Source: Phycisphaeraceae bacterium
Lineage (GTDB): Bacteria > Planctomycetota > Phycisphaerae > Phycisphaerales > UBA1924
DNA length: 64,000 nt
Reading direction: 5' to 3'
Assembly (NCBI GenBank): GCA_019636795.1
Contig: JAHBWW010000006.1
Span: forward strand, 227,253-291,252
The notes under the pieces are model-generated. The model was given only the letters and a program-made list of their open reading frames with translations. It was not told the origin of the DNA and did not search any database. Shown piece after piece: positions 44,779 to 54,267 of the stretch; within the stretch, counting starts at the first letter, position 1, and every line of letters starts with the position of its first letter. Both the position numbers and the translations under genes were made by a program.

Positions 44779-46547
44779 CGCCGGCGCTCCACCACATCAA
44801 GCAGCACGAACCTCCCACGCGCGTAGTTCAAGCCCCCGACTGTGCCCAGGCGATTCAGTTCGAGCTCTGCGGTGCTGTGTTCACGCGGCATGATGAGCAC
44901 CCCGCTCGGGTTGTCCCGCAGCCACGCCTTCGCGTCGATCGTCCGCTCAATGCGTCCTCGCGTCAGATACGCAAGACTGTCCTCGAAATACTCATAACAC
45001 CCAATCGGACGATCCGCCGGCAGCAGCGCCGCAAGCTGCTCATTCACCCACAACACCCGGGCACGCGGCAGAATCACACCCATCGACAACCCGAATGCAA
45101 GAAGCATCGCCGCCACCCCAAGCACCTGTGCCTTGAGCAGCAACCCATCAAACGCCAGCGACCGAGCACGCCACAGCAACACACCCGCCCCGCCCCCCGC
45201 AACCGCCCCGGTCAGAACACCAACCCAACCACTTCCCATCAGCGACGCGCCAATCGGGAAGACCACACACACAATCACACCCAATCCGAACCACACATTC
45301 AGCCCAACCGTCGCCTTTTCTGCAGTGAACTGATCGATCGCCCCACGCGCAGCATCCACCACCGCACGCACGCTGATGATCGCAATCGCTGGATACAGCG
45401 GCAGCGTGTAGTGCGGCAACTTCGTCGCCACGCACTCGAACACCAACCACGATGGCACAATCCACGCGATAAAAAACAACTCCGCATCACGACCAAGCAC
45501 ACGCTCACGCCACCGCGATGGCAGATGCCGCAACCGCCCTTTCAGCCCAACGTCCTCGCTCGGCGGCAACCTCACCGCCAGCCTCCACGTGCGCCCCAAC
45601 GCAAGCAGTGTCAACAAACACCCCGGCCAAAGCAGAAACATCAAAACAAAGAGGTGATACCCCGGCGGCCCCCAATGTCCCTCGCGCGACGCGGTACTTC
45701 GACCCACAGTCTCGAACAGTGCAATGTCCACCACCTGCCTCAGCCCCACACGCATCGCCAGCGGCACAACCCATAGCAGAAGCACCAACCCGACTATCCC
45801 CATCCCAAGCAACGGCCTCGCACGCAACAACCACCGCCAGTCACGTCCAACGACAGACATCGCAATCGCAGTCAGTCCCACGATCATCGGTGTCACCGGG
45901 CCCTTGCTCAGCACTCCCAATGCAATCGACCCGAACAACCACACGCAACGCCAGAGACTGCCCACTGGCCTGGCGCGAATCTCCCACAGCGCCCAGAGCG
46001 CACTCGTCGTCGCCAGCAGCAACAAGTGATCCGCACGCGCCTGCTTTGCTTCCCAGATCATCAACGGGCTCACCGCCAGCACACCCGCAGCCACAAAACC
46101 CACCGTCTCGTCAAACGTCCGTGCCCCCAAACGCCACGTCATCAGCACCGCCAGCACCGCTGCAATCGTCGAAGGAAGGCGATACATCCACAGCGCGTCC
46201 GCCTCCGGGCGCCCCCCTGTCCACAACGCTGCCGACGCACTCTGCACCCAGTACACCAGCGGGGGCTTGCTCAGGCGAAGCGACCCCTGCACCTTGGGCA
46301 CGACCAACCCCCCATCATGCAACTCCGGGTCGAGTTCATCCGGATGCAGCGCAATCGCCTCGAACATCTGCCGACTCGCCTGTGCAAATCGAGCCTCATC
46401 GCGGTCAACCACCGCAATGGACGCCAGCCCAGGCGCGTACGCTATCACACAAAGCACAACAAGAATCACACAGCCTCGCCACCCGCCTGATGAGCGGCGA
46501 AACAGTTCAACCAGCGGGTTGGAAGCGTCACGATCCACGAGGAGCAA
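44775..46547 (-). CDS. ArnT/PMT-type membrane glycosyltransferase
   Basis: The 590-residue product is a polytopic membrane protein with about 10-12 helices and the N-terminal motif VVDRDEARFAQASRQMFE, equivalent to the Asp-Glu of the GT-C family that includes ArnT and PMT enzymes. It would transfer a sugar from a polyprenyl-phosphate donor to lipid or protein on the periplasmic face. Its TTG start at 46547 (alternative GTG at 46538) lies only nine bases from the divergent PAP2 gene start. The truB gene overlaps its end by 4 bp. Confidence 0.8.
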   Translation of the reverse strand: MLLVDRDASNPLVELFRRSSGGWRGCVILVVLCVIAYAPGLASIAVVDRDEARFAQASRQMFEAIALHPDELDPELHDGGLVVPKVQGSLRLSKPPLVYWVQSASAALWTGGRPEADALWMYRLPSTIAAVLAVLMTWRLGARTFDETVGFVAAGVLAVSPLMIWEAKQARADHLLLLATTSALWALWEIRARPVGSLWRCVWLFGSIALGVLSKGPVTPMIVGLTAIAMSVVGRDWRWLLRARPLLGMGIVGLVLLLWVVPLAMRVGLRQVVDIALFETVGRSTASREGHWGPPGYHLFVLMFLLWPGCLLTLLALGRTWRLAVRLPPSEDVGLKGRLRHLPSRWRERVLGRDAELFFIAWIVPSWLVFECVATKLPHYTLPLYPAIAIISVRAVVDAARGAIDQFTAEKATVGLNVWFGLGVIVCVVFPIGASLMGSGWVGVLTGAVAGGGAGVLLWRARSLAFDGLLLKAQVLGVAAMLLAFGLSMGVILPRARVLWVNEQLAALLPADRPIGCYEYFEDSLAYLTRGRIERTIDAKAWLRDNPSGVLIMPREHSTAELELNRLGTVGGLNYARGRFVLLDVVERRR

Positions 46548-46555
46548 TCACGAAC

Positions 46556-47311
46556 ATGCACGAAACGGACGCCAACGATAGTCGGTTCGCATGGCAGTGG
46601 AGTGTTATTCTCCTTGTCGCCGCCGCCATCGCATTTCCATTCGACGCTACGGTCGCTCGTTGGGCAGGAACTCTCGAAAGCCAACTCGGGGGCGACCTCC
46701 TCCGCGAACTCAAAGCACTCCAGCAATTCGGCCAAGGCGCATGGATCCTCATCATCGCCATCGCATTCGTCTCGCTCCAGCCCTGGCGCGCACGCCGCCT
46801 GCTCGACTTCGCAGCCGCCGTTGGAATGACCAGCCTGATCTCACTCATGCTCAAAATGCTCATCGGTCGCCCACGTCCGACATTCGACGACCCGCTCGTC
46901 ATCCTCGGCCCCTTCAGGCGATACCACGTTTCCGACGTCGCAGGACTTCGACACGCATGGGAACTCTGGGCACCAATCTCCAGCGATCTCTGGTCGATGC
47001 CGTCGAGCCACACTTCGTCGGTCGTTGCAGTTGCCGCATTCGTCATACGCATGTGCCCAAGACTCACCGGCCTCATGATCGGACTCGCAGCCATTGTCGC
47101 CATCGCCCGGGTCATCCTCGGGGCACACTACCTGTCTGATGTCCTGTTCGGAGCATCAGTCGGCTGGATGGTCGCAGGCTCAATCCTCCACGTCGATGGC
47201 GGAGTTCGCGCTATCGACTGGATCTGGAAACGCTGCGTCAACCGCAACGCAACCCCTGCTCTCCCTCGCCTCCTCGCAGCCGAACGCGCCCACAACGTCG
47301 CCTCACCATGA
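46556..47311 (+). CDS. PAP2-family membrane phosphatase
   Basis: The 251-residue protein has about six membrane helices and the three PAP2 motifs: KMLIGRPRP, SMPSSHTSS (PSGH-type) and ARVILGAHYLSDVLFG (SR-type with His and Asp). These enzymes dephosphorylate lipid phosphates such as undecaprenyl pyrophosphate or phosphatidate. The start ATG at 46556 has GAGGAG about 12 bases upstream. It is divergent from the GT-C glycosyltransferase, whose polyprenyl carrier could be recycled by such a phosphatase, though this is inference. Confidence 0.9.
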   Translation: MHETDANDSRFAWQWSVILLVAAAIAFPFDATVARWAGTLESQLGGDLLRELKALQQFGQGAWILIIAIAFVSLQPWRARRLLDFAAAVGMTSLISLMLKMLIGRPRPTFDDPLVILGPFRRYHVSDVAGLRHAWELWAPISSDLWSMPSSHTSSVVAVAAFVIRMCPRLTGLMIGLAAIVAIARVILGAHYLSDVLFGASVGWMVAGSILHVDGGVRAIDWIWKRCVNRNATPALPRLLAAERAHNVASP

Positions 47312-47411
47312 AAGAGCCCTGACCGCCAGAGAGGGGTTGCTCCACCACGCCCAACCAATCGCAAACTGCGCCCTGCACCCTCTGGCACGCCTAAACTCGT
47401 GCCCAGTGCCC

Positions 47412-47498
47412 GGAGAGGTGTCCGAGTGGCTGAAGGAGCAGCACTGGAAATGCTGTATACGGGTAACCGTATCGGGGGTTCGAATCCCCCCCTCTCCG
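47412..47498 (+). tRNA. tRNA-Ser (anticodon GGA)
   Basis: The cloverleaf has an acceptor stem GGAGAGG (47412-47418) paired with CCTCTCC (47491-47497), a long variable arm typical of serine tRNA, and a T loop GGTTCGAATCC. The anticodon stem CAGCA/TGCTG surrounds the loop CTGGAAA with anticodon GGA at 47446-47448, reading UCC/UCU codons. CCA is not encoded; discriminator base is G at 47498. Confidence 0.97.
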
Positions 47499-47519
47499 CT
47501 TGACTCGTTGGCGTTCGTC

Positions 47520-48143
47520 TCAGAATCGAATATTCCCATCGCCCCGACCATAGTGCCTCAAATAGTGCACTACCGTCCGCGCGATCACATCGCATTCGAG
47601 ATTCACCCGATCCCCTTCCTTCAGCAACCCCAGTGTCGTCGCACGCAGCGTCACCGGGATCAACGCAACTTCAATCGCCTCAGCCTCCGGGTCCACCCCC
47701 GCCAGCGTCAGGCTCACCCCTTCCACCGTCACCGAACCCTTCGGCACCATGAACGGCATCAAATCCCCCGGCACCTCCAGCCGCACCCGATACTCCCCGC
47801 TGTCCACAACCCCGATCACCGACGCCACCCCATCCACATGCCCTTGCACGATGTGCCCGCCCATCAGCGAGCTCGCCGTCACTGAACTCTCAAGGTTCAC
47901 CTCAGCCCCAGGTCCCAGCAACCCAAGCGTCGTCACGCGGAGTGTCTCAGGCACCACATCAAAATGAAACACATGGCCCGGGCCAAGTTCTGCCAATGTC
48001 AGGCATACCCCGTTCACCGCGATCGAATCGCCCGCAGCGGGGACAATGCTCCACCCGTCACCATCCACCACCAGCCGTGTGGATGAACGCCCCGGACGCG
48101 CCTCACGAATGCGCCCTTTATGCTGGATCAGCCCTGTGAACAT
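47520..48143 (-). CDS. ribE: Riboflavin synthase alpha subunit
   Basis: The 207-residue protein starts MFTGLIQHKGRI, the canonical riboflavin synthase N-terminus, and has two repeated lumazine-binding barrels (first with IAVNGVCLTLAE, second with VTVEGVSLTLAGV). It converts two 6,7-dimethyl-8-ribityllumazine molecules to riboflavin and a pyrimidine. The conserved SSLMGGHIVQGHVDG is present. The ATG at 48143 is chosen because conservation begins there. No other riboflavin gene and no FMN riboswitch were seen nearby. Confidence 0.95.
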   Translation of the reverse strand: MFTGLIQHKGRIREARPGRSSTRLVVDGDGWSIVPAAGDSIAVNGVCLTLAELGPGHVFHFDVVPETLRVTTLGLLGPGAEVNLESSVTASSLMGGHIVQGHVDGVASVIGVVDSGEYRVRLEVPGDLMPFMVPKGSVTVEGVSLTLAGVDPEAEAIEVALIPVTLRATTLGLLKEGDRVNLECDVIARTVVHYLRHYGRGDGNIRF

Positions 48144-48279
48144 GCACGAACTGTAGGAAGCGGGTCCCTCGGCTTGACCTGATGCCCGCTCGCCCGGATA
48201 CTCCACTCTCTCGGCGCGGCGCAACGCCCCGCCAGAACCCGCACGCAGGACCACGAACCCCTTCGGAGAAGCCCTGAAC

Positions 48280-49473
48280 ATGATTCACAATCTTCCGCTC
48301 CGCACACGACTTGTTCACCGTTCCGCGAGCGGTTGCCTCCTTGCAAGCATCGCATTGCTAGGCCTCGCAGCATGCTCCACCGCTCAGGACCGCCGCGAAC
48401 CACAAACAAATACCTCGACCACGCCCGCGCAGACCGGGTACGAGATTCGCACCGAAACTCAGACCGGCGGCTTCACCATCCGACACGCCGAATGGACCGA
48501 ACTCGGCTACCGCTGGGACTGGACCGGCTTCCCCGCTGTCCAGCAACGCGAAGCCGTGCGCTTCGTCGATGTCTATGACGACATTCTCATTGTTCAAGGC
48601 TCCTCCAGCGCCATGACCATCATGGAGTCAGTCACCGGACGCAATCGCTGGGTCGATCGGCCCGCAACCGCCCTCACTCGCTTCGTCGGCAGCGTCCGCG
48701 ATGGCAACATCCTCTACAACTGCGCAGACGCCGAGGTCTACATCATCGACCTCTCCAACGGCAACTGGCTCGGACGCCAATCCTTCGAAGAAGTCGTCAA
48801 CACCAGGCCGCTCTTCGATCGCGGCACGCTCATCTTCGGAACCTCCAAAGGCAACATCTTCGCACATCGCACCGATTTCGGCGTCCGCTCATGGAAGTAC
48901 AGCGTCGGCGCTCCCATCGAAGCAGATCTCGCAATGGTTCAGGGATTCATCGCCGCGATCGGACAAAACGGTCAGGTCCTCTTCGTCGATCCACACACCG
49001 CAGGCGGATTCGGTCGGCCCGGCACCGGCGGACGCATGGCGACCAACCCCATCACCGACGGCTCTCTGCTCTTCGCCGCCTGCACCGATCAGTCCCTCTA
49101 CGCCTTCACTCCAGGATTCGACAAACACGCTTGGCGCTATCGCACCAATGAAGCCCTCATGATTCAGCCCACCTACCACAACGGCGTCGTCTATCTCACC
49201 GTGCCCGGCACCGGCCTTGTCGCGCTCGACGCAGCAACCGGCAGCGAACGCTGGATCGGCTCCGACGCCGGAGGCGAAGTCATCGCCATGCGCGCAGGCT
49301 CGCTCATCGTCTGGGATGGCAGATCCGTCAAGTCCGTCGATCCAACCAACGGCGACGTCATATCAACCTGCCCCGCCCCCGGTATTTCACTCGTCAAGGC
49401 CAATCGATTCGACGAAGGCAGCCTCTTCGCACTCACCCGAAACAACGCCATCATCCGCTTTTCCCCTCGCTGA
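48280..49473 (+). CDS. PQQ-like beta-propeller lipoprotein
   Basis: The 397-residue protein has a basic N-terminus, a hydrophobic helix and a lipobox (LLGLAACS, Cys near residue 32). The rest is built of beta-propeller-type repeats such as GNILYNCADAEVYIIDLSNG and VVYLTVPGTGLVALDAATGS. This resembles PQQ-like/BamB repeats but without quinoprotein ligands. It probably sits on the outer or inner membrane facing the periplasm. It precedes purH by 14 bp. Confidence 0.75.
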   Translation: MIHNLPLRTRLVHRSASGCLLASIALLGLAACSTAQDRREPQTNTSTTPAQTGYEIRTETQTGGFTIRHAEWTELGYRWDWTGFPAVQQREAVRFVDVYDDILIVQGSSSAMTIMESVTGRNRWVDRPATALTRFVGSVRDGNILYNCADAEVYIIDLSNGNWLGRQSFEEVVNTRPLFDRGTLIFGTSKGNIFAHRTDFGVRSWKYSVGAPIEADLAMVQGFIAAIGQNGQVLFVDPHTAGGFGRPGTGGRMATNPITDGSLLFAACTDQSLYAFTPGFDKHAWRYRTNEALMIQPTYHNGVVYLTVPGTGLVALDAATGSERWIGSDAGGEVIAMRAGSLIVWDGRSVKSVDPTNGDVISTCPAPGISLVKANRFDEGSLFALTRNNAIIRFSPR

Positions 49474-49487
49474 TCCCGGTCTGAATC

Positions 49488-51080
49488 ATGCCTGATCGCG
49501 TCCGGATCTGCCGCGCCCTCCTCTCTGTCAGCGACAAGACGGATCTTGTCCCCTTCGCCTCCGCACTCGCATCGATGGGCGTCGAACTCATCTCCACCGG
49601 CGGCACCGCCCGCACGCTGGCCGACGCCGGGCTCACTGTCACACCCATCGAAGCCGTCACCGGCCTGCCCGAAATGCTCGACGGCCGCGTCAAAACCCTC
49701 CACCCGGCCGTCCACGGCGCACTCCTCGCACGCCGCGACCTCCCCGCGCACATGCACGCACTCGAGTCCCATGGCTTCAAACCAATCGACCTCGTCTGCG
49801 TCAACCTCTACCCCTTCGAACAAACCACCAGCCACGCAGACACCACCTTCGACGAAGCGATCGAAAACATCGACATCGGTGGCCCCAGCATGATCCGCAG
49901 TGCCGCCAAGAACTCCTCCTCCGTCGCCGTCGTCACGGCACCTCCCCAGTACGACCGCGTCATCTCCGAGTTGCGAGCAAACGATGGGTGCATCACACAT
50001 CGAATGCGCGCCGAACTCGCAGCCGCCGCCTTCGCCCGCACCAGCGCCTACGACGCCGCCATCAGCGCCTACCTCAGCCGCGCCGCCCCCGCACCATTCC
50101 CCGCAACCCTTCGCCTCACCTGCTCCAAGGTCGATGACCTGCGCTACGGCGAAAACCCGCACCAGTCCGCCGCCCTCTACCGCGATTCAACCTCCACCGG
50201 ACCCACCATCGTCAACGCTCGCCAACTCGGCGGCAAGCAACTCTCGTACAACAACATGCTCGACGCCGCCGCCGCGCTCGAACTGGTCAAAGACTTCGCT
50301 CGTCTCGATCCCGCTCGCCCGGGCGCATGCGTCGTCAAGCACACCAACCCCTGCGGAGCGTCGATCGCCGATTCCAACGTCGCCGCAATCGAACAGGCCA
50401 TCAAGGGCGACCCCATCGCCGCCTATGGCGGAATCCTCGCGATCAACCGCCCCCTCCTCGCCGACGACGCCCACGCAATCACCACCGGCGGCGCATTCTT
50501 CGAAGTTGTCGTTGCCCCCGAGTGCTCTCCAGACGCCGCATCCATCCTCCTCAATCGCTGGGCCAACGTCCGCGTTCTCGCCGTAGGACAAACCGCGCCA
50601 TCGCAGCATCGCAAACTCGAATACCGCTCCATCCCCGGCGGCCTGCTCGTGCAGGATCGCGACATCCTCCCCATCTCCACCGGCGCCTGGGTTCACCGCG
50701 CCGGCCCTCCACCAGGCGATGCCGATCTCCAGCTCGGTGCCTTTCTCGTCTCCTGCGTGCGGGCTCTTTCCAGCAACGCTGTCGTCCTCGGCGGCTACGA
50801 CGCCCAAGGCGTCCGCATCTTCGGGTCCGGGTCCGGTCAAATGGACCGCGTCAACGCATGCCGCATCGCCATTGCCAAGGCCGACATGCTCGCCTCCGGA
50901 TCAATCGCCGTCAGCGAAGCCTTCTTCCCCTTCCCCGACGGCCCAGCCCTCCTCATCGAGGCCGGTATTCGGACCATCATCCACCCCGGCGGGTCAAAAC
51001 GCGACGAAGAAACCTTCGCCCTCTGCCAGGCCAAGGGCGTCACCTGCATCACCACCGGCCAGCGGCACTTCCGCCACTGA
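49488..51080 (+). CDS. purH: Bifunctional AICAR formyltransferase/IMP cyclohydrolase
   Basis: The 530-residue protein has an N-terminal MGS-like IMP cyclohydrolase domain (RALLSVSDKTDLVPFASALA; ISTGGTARTLADAG) and a C-terminal AICAR transformylase domain (DLRYGENPHQSAALYR; VVKHTNPCGASI; SEAFFPFPDG). It performs the last two steps of purine synthesis. Length and motifs are complete. The ATG at 49488 follows the lipoprotein gene stop by 14 bp. Confidence 0.97.
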   Translation: MPDRVRICRALLSVSDKTDLVPFASALASMGVELISTGGTARTLADAGLTVTPIEAVTGLPEMLDGRVKTLHPAVHGALLARRDLPAHMHALESHGFKPIDLVCVNLYPFEQTTSHADTTFDEAIENIDIGGPSMIRSAAKNSSSVAVVTAPPQYDRVISELRANDGCITHRMRAELAAAAFARTSAYDAAISAYLSRAAPAPFPATLRLTCSKVDDLRYGENPHQSAALYRDSTSTGPTIVNARQLGGKQLSYNNMLDAAAALELVKDFARLDPARPGACVVKHTNPCGASIADSNVAAIEQAIKGDPIAAYGGILAINRPLLADDAHAITTGGAFFEVVVAPECSPDAASILLNRWANVRVLAVGQTAPSQHRKLEYRSIPGGLLVQDRDILPISTGAWVHRAGPPPGDADLQLGAFLVSCVRALSSNAVVLGGYDAQGVRIFGSGSGQMDRVNACRIAIAKADMLASGSIAVSEAFFPFPDGPALLIEAGIRTIIHPGGSKRDEETFALCQAKGVTCITTGQRHFRH

Positions 51081-51220
51081 CCCCCGCCCGCGCAAGCCCC
51101 CTAACCCCCCTCCAAAGCCCCTTTCTTGGGCTAATAGTGTGGATTCTTTGAGATCTTGGCGCAAACTGTTGAAAAGTTCGGGAAAACTCCGTACAACATG
51201 TCATCCGTTTGGAGTGTCCA

Positions 51221-51922
51221 GTGCCAAAGACGCGCAGGATCCAGAACTCGGGCAAGGATGCCCCCCCGTTCGACGCCGAGGTCGTCGCCCTCGATTCCCT
51301 CGGCGATCATGGCCTCGACGCCAAAGTCCTCGTTCTCAACAAGGTCTACGTCGCTCTCCGCGTCATTTCCGCACGCCGAGCCTTCGCTCTCCTCTCCCGC
51401 GACGCAGCCGAAATCATCCACATCGAACAAGGCCACTACGTCAACTACGACTTCTCCTCGTGGATCGAAATCTCCGAATTGCAGCGACAGTTCGAACCCG
51501 ACGCCCACGACTGGGTCCGCACTGTTCGCATGCACATCGCCGTCCCTCGAGTCATTCGGCTCTTCGGCTACGACCGCGTCCCCGCCGAAGCCGTAAAACT
51601 CAACCGCCGAAACCTCTTCGCACGCGACCGCAACCACTGCCAATACTGTGGCCACTTCTTCCCGACCAACGAACTCTCGATCGACCACGTCACACCTCGC
51701 GCCCAAGGCGGGCCCGACACATGGGACAATCTCGTCTGCGCATGCCTCCGCTGCAACTCACGCAAAGGCGGCCGCACCCCCGAGCAGGCCAACATGAAAC
51801 TCGTCCGCAAACCCGTACGCCCCCGACGCAACCCCATGATCTCCCTGCGCCTCGGTGCCGACAAATACGCCTCATGGAAAGCCTTCCTCGATGAGGCATA
51901 CTGGTCCGTCGAGCTCAAGTAG
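51221..51922 (+). CDS. HNH endonuclease family protein
   Basis: The 233-residue protein has an HNH nuclease core: CQYCGHFFP, LSIDHVTPRAQGGPDTWDNL and CLRCNSRKGGRTP, with Cys pairs binding zinc and the DH/N pair for catalysis. The N-terminal 100 residues (VVALDSLGDHGLDAKVLVLN) are a separate domain of unknown type. GGAG six bases before the GTG at 51221 supports that start over a TTG four codons upstream. Such stand-alone HNH proteins are common in planctomycetes; target and role are unknown. Confidence 0.85.
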   Translation: MPKTRRIQNSGKDAPPFDAEVVALDSLGDHGLDAKVLVLNKVYVALRVISARRAFALLSRDAAEIIHIEQGHYVNYDFSSWIEISELQRQFEPDAHDWVRTVRMHIAVPRVIRLFGYDRVPAEAVKLNRRNLFARDRNHCQYCGHFFPTNELSIDHVTPRAQGGPDTWDNLVCACLRCNSRKGGRTPEQANMKLVRKPVRPRRNPMISLRLGADKYASWKAFLDEAYWSVELK

Positions 51923-52026
51923 CACACGGTTGCAGTCTCACCATCCGGAAACCGCCGCCCGGCCAACCTACGGTATGCTTTGACGCGGCTCTCACGGACC
52001 GGGAGCCCCACGACGGAGACTTTTCC

Positions 52027-52287
52027 TTGCCTCACATCATCACCGAACCATGCCTCGGAACCAAGGACACCAGTTGCGTAGACGTCTGCCCGGTCGATTG
52101 CATTCATCCGACCAAAGACGAGCCCGACTTCGAAACCGCAGACCAGTTGTTCATCGATCCAGACACCTGCATCGACTGTGGCCTCTGCGTCGACGAATGC
52201 CCCGTGCAGGCGATCTATCAGGACGAAGACCTCCCCGACGAATACGCAAAGTACGTCCAGATCAATCTCGACTACTACAAAAAATAA
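52027..52287 (+). CDS. 7Fe-type ferredoxin
   Basis: The 86-residue protein has eight cysteines. Cys 9, 17, 21 and 25 have the spacing of a [3Fe-4S]/[4Fe-4S] FdxA-type ferredoxin, and Cys 48, 51, 54 and 58 give the CxxCxxCxxxC motif (CIDCGLCVDECP). It would carry electrons at low potential. It starts with TTG at 52027, with GGAG eight bases upstream. Its electron partners are not identifiable here. A repeat block follows its stop. Confidence 0.92.
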   Translation: MPHIITEPCLGTKDTSCVDVCPVDCIHPTKDEPDFETADQLFIDPDTCIDCGLCVDECPVQAIYQDEDLPDEYAKYVQINLDYYKK

Positions 52288-52311
52288 CACAACACACTCT
52301 GCGGACGCAAT

Positions 52312-52657
52312 ACCTTCGAGTACCTGGTCATAGGACGCCGGACCTTCGAGCACCTGGTTTTATGACGCCGGATCTTCGGGCGCACAAAAACCTTAGACCT
52401 TCAGCAAACGTCCATGCCCGAAGATCCGGGTTCCCCTCACTGCGCACGCCAAACCTTCGAGCACCTGGTTTTATGACGCCGGATCTTCGGGCGCACAAAA
52501 ACCTCAGGCCTTCAGCAAACATCCATGCCCGAAGATCCGGGTTCCATCACTGCGCACGCCAAACCTTCGAGCACCTGGTTTTATGACGCCGGATCTTCGG
52601 GCGCACAAAAACCTCAGACCTTCAGCAAACGTCCAAGCCCGAAGATCCGGGTTCCCT
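52312..52657. repeat. Tandem repeat of ~110 bp with palindromic core
   Basis: Three near-identical units begin at 52342, 52453 and 52563 (periods 111 and 110 bp), preceded by a partial 30-bp unit at 52312. Each holds a 14-bp inverted repeat; in the first unit CCGGATCTTCGGGC (52368-52381) faces GCCCGAAGATCCGG (52416-52429) across a 34-base loop. The last unit ends at the stop codon of the leftward gene at 52657. The block lies between convergent genes, so it may act as a bidirectional terminator. The same arms recur at 57734-57795. Confidence 0.85.
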
Positions 52658-53139
52658 CACGCCGCGTCACCGAACTCCGCCTCCAGAGCATCGATCGCGT
52701 CCATCTGCTCGGCTCGCTTGGCCCGCTCTGCCCACCGGTCCGGTCGCACGTTCGAAGGCGAATTCGCCGCCTCGCGCCAATCCTCAGCCCGCGTCAGGTT
52801 CAACTCGCTCGCCATCGTCTTGCGATACCCCAACAGACGGATCACCTCCAGCACGTCCGTCCACGCCGGGAACGGCTTGCCATTGGCCCTCTTGAACTCA
52901 TCAATGGCCATCAAAAACAAAAACTGCTCGGGCGTCATCTCGCCCTCTTCAGCCGCTCGCGTGAAATCGCTCCGCCGCCGCCCAGGACCACGCCGCCGCT
53001 CAAGCCCGCTCGACGCACCACCCCCCGGCATCCGACGGCGATCTAGCCCCAACCGTCTGTCCACGACGCCGCCACCCGGCATCGGGGTTTCGTCGGGCGA
53101 CTGAGGAACCTGCGGCGAACCAGACTTCGAATCGGACAT
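52657..53139 (-). CDS. Conserved-looking protein of unknown function
   Basis: The 160-residue protein has a Gly/Arg-rich N-terminus with repeated basic motifs (VVDRRLGLDRRRMPGGG and GLERRRGPGRRRSDF) and a helical acidic C-terminal half starting around MTPEQFLFLMAIDEFKRANG. No enzymatic motif was recognised. The basic N-terminus could bind nucleic acid. Start is the ATG at 53139; the extra 22 codons upstream are less likely. Its stop lies at the edge of the tandem repeat. Confidence 0.6.
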   Translation of the reverse strand: MSDSKSGSPQVPQSPDETPMPGGGVVDRRLGLDRRRMPGGGASSGLERRRGPGRRRSDFTRAAEEGEMTPEQFLFLMAIDEFKRANGKPFPAWTDVLEVIRLLGYRKTMASELNLTRAEDWREAANSPSNVRPDRWAERAKRAEQMDAIDALEAEFGDAA

Positions 53140-53201
53140 GAGCGCACACTCCGCTTGAGGTGGGTGGTTATCCGCCCCAAGGCCGGAACATTCACCCACG
53201 C

Positions 53202-53465
53202 TCAAAGGTCATCGTCGTCATCCGACCCGCCGTCCAGTTCCTCGTCGAGTTCTTCTTCCTCGAAGTCATCCTCGAACTCGTCACCCTCAATTTCGTCATC
53301 TTCCTCGTCATCGTCATAGAAGTCATCTTCGTCATCGTCGAACGGGTCGTCTTCGTCCTCTCGACCCATCACGACCGTGAGCGAAGATGCCCCAGACTCC
53401 ATCTCCCACCATTTCGAAGACATGTCCATCGTTTTGCTTGCATCCATCAAGAGTGGGTTCGCCAT
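53202..53465 (-). CDS. Small protein with extreme acidic C-terminal tail
   Basis: The 87-residue product has a short N-terminal part (MANPLLMDASKTMDMSSKWW) and then a tail of about 50 residues dominated by Asp and Glu. No motif is known. AGGAGG lies upstream of the ATG at 53465, a strong ribosome binding site, and the gene stops 62 bp before the next leftward gene. The acidic tail could bind basic proteins or ions, but this is speculation. Confidence 0.55.
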   Translation of the reverse strand: MANPLLMDASKTMDMSSKWWEMESGASSLTVVMGREDEDDPFDDDEDDFYDDDEEDDEIEGDEFEDDFEEEELDEELDGGSDDDDDL

Positions 53466-53673
53466 GATCAGCGCCTCCTGTTGCCAATAATCCCCGGCTC
53501 GCTGCCGGATTTCTCTTCGTGAACGGGGACCAGTGTAGTCCAATCAACCCCGTCAGGTCCGTAGACTACCCGCGTCCGCCCCGCTGTCAAATCCACTTTG
53601 CCCAGATCTGTCCACTTTCTGCATCGCCAAGGCGTAGACTGCCCCTCCATCATCCCTCCCAGAGAAGACCAGC

Positions 53674-54267
53674 ATGACTCCCGGACCAACGCAAAAAATC
53701 GACATTCCCGCAGGAATTCTTGCGTTCATCTTCCCCGGAGCAGGCCACATCCTGCGACGAGAATTCCGCCGCGGGGTACTCGCATCAGTCGGTGTCCTCG
53801 GACTCTTCTTCTATGGCCTGTTTATGGGGGGGATCGACGTCATCGACCGCAAAGAAGACAAATGGTGGTTCTATGGCCAGGCAGTCGTCGGCCCGATCGC
53901 CTTCGGCACCAACGCCCTCCACCAGTCCGCATTCAAGGCCTACGAAGTCCCTGAATACCTCCTCCTCCCGGGCAGCGCCATCGAGGAACACCGCTTCGTC
54001 CAGTTTCCACACCGCTCCCTCAACCCCGGCGAGGCACGCCGCGTGACTTCCATCACCATCCGGTCGTCCACAGGCCAGAACCTCCCACGCGAAATCCCCG
54101 TCATCGTCCCCGCCGAAGACGGTGACGAAAGACCCAACATCAAATCCCTCGGCACCTTAAACGAACTCGGAATGCTCTCGGCCACCATCGCCGGCATGCT
54201 CAACTTCATCATCATCCTCGACGCGCTCTTCCCAGGACGCCTCAAGCCGGAGGGCGCAAAACAATGA
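53674..54267 (+). CDS. Membrane protein of unknown function
   Basis: The 197-residue protein has an N-terminal Pro/Gly helix pattern (GILAFIFPGAGHILRREFRR) near residues 14-33, about two further membrane helices (36-52 and 170-187) and a soluble middle domain. The opening pattern recalls TM2-type small membrane proteins, but the family was not identified. It overlaps the next gene by 4 bp (ATGA). Confidence 0.65.
   Translation: MTPGPTQKIDIPAGILAFIFPGAGHILRREFRRGVLASVGVLGLFFYGLFMGGIDVIDRKEDKWWFYGQAVVGPIAFGTNALHQSAFKAYEVPEYLLLPGSAIEEHRFVQFPHRSLNPGEARRVTSITIRSSTGQNLPREIPVIVPAEDGDERPNIKSLGTLNELGMLSATIAGMLNFIIILDALFPGRLKPEGAKQ

Noticed and set aside
52342-52657. CRISPR array
   Set aside because: The units are ~110 bp and nearly identical throughout, with no short repeats separated by unique spacers and no cas genes.
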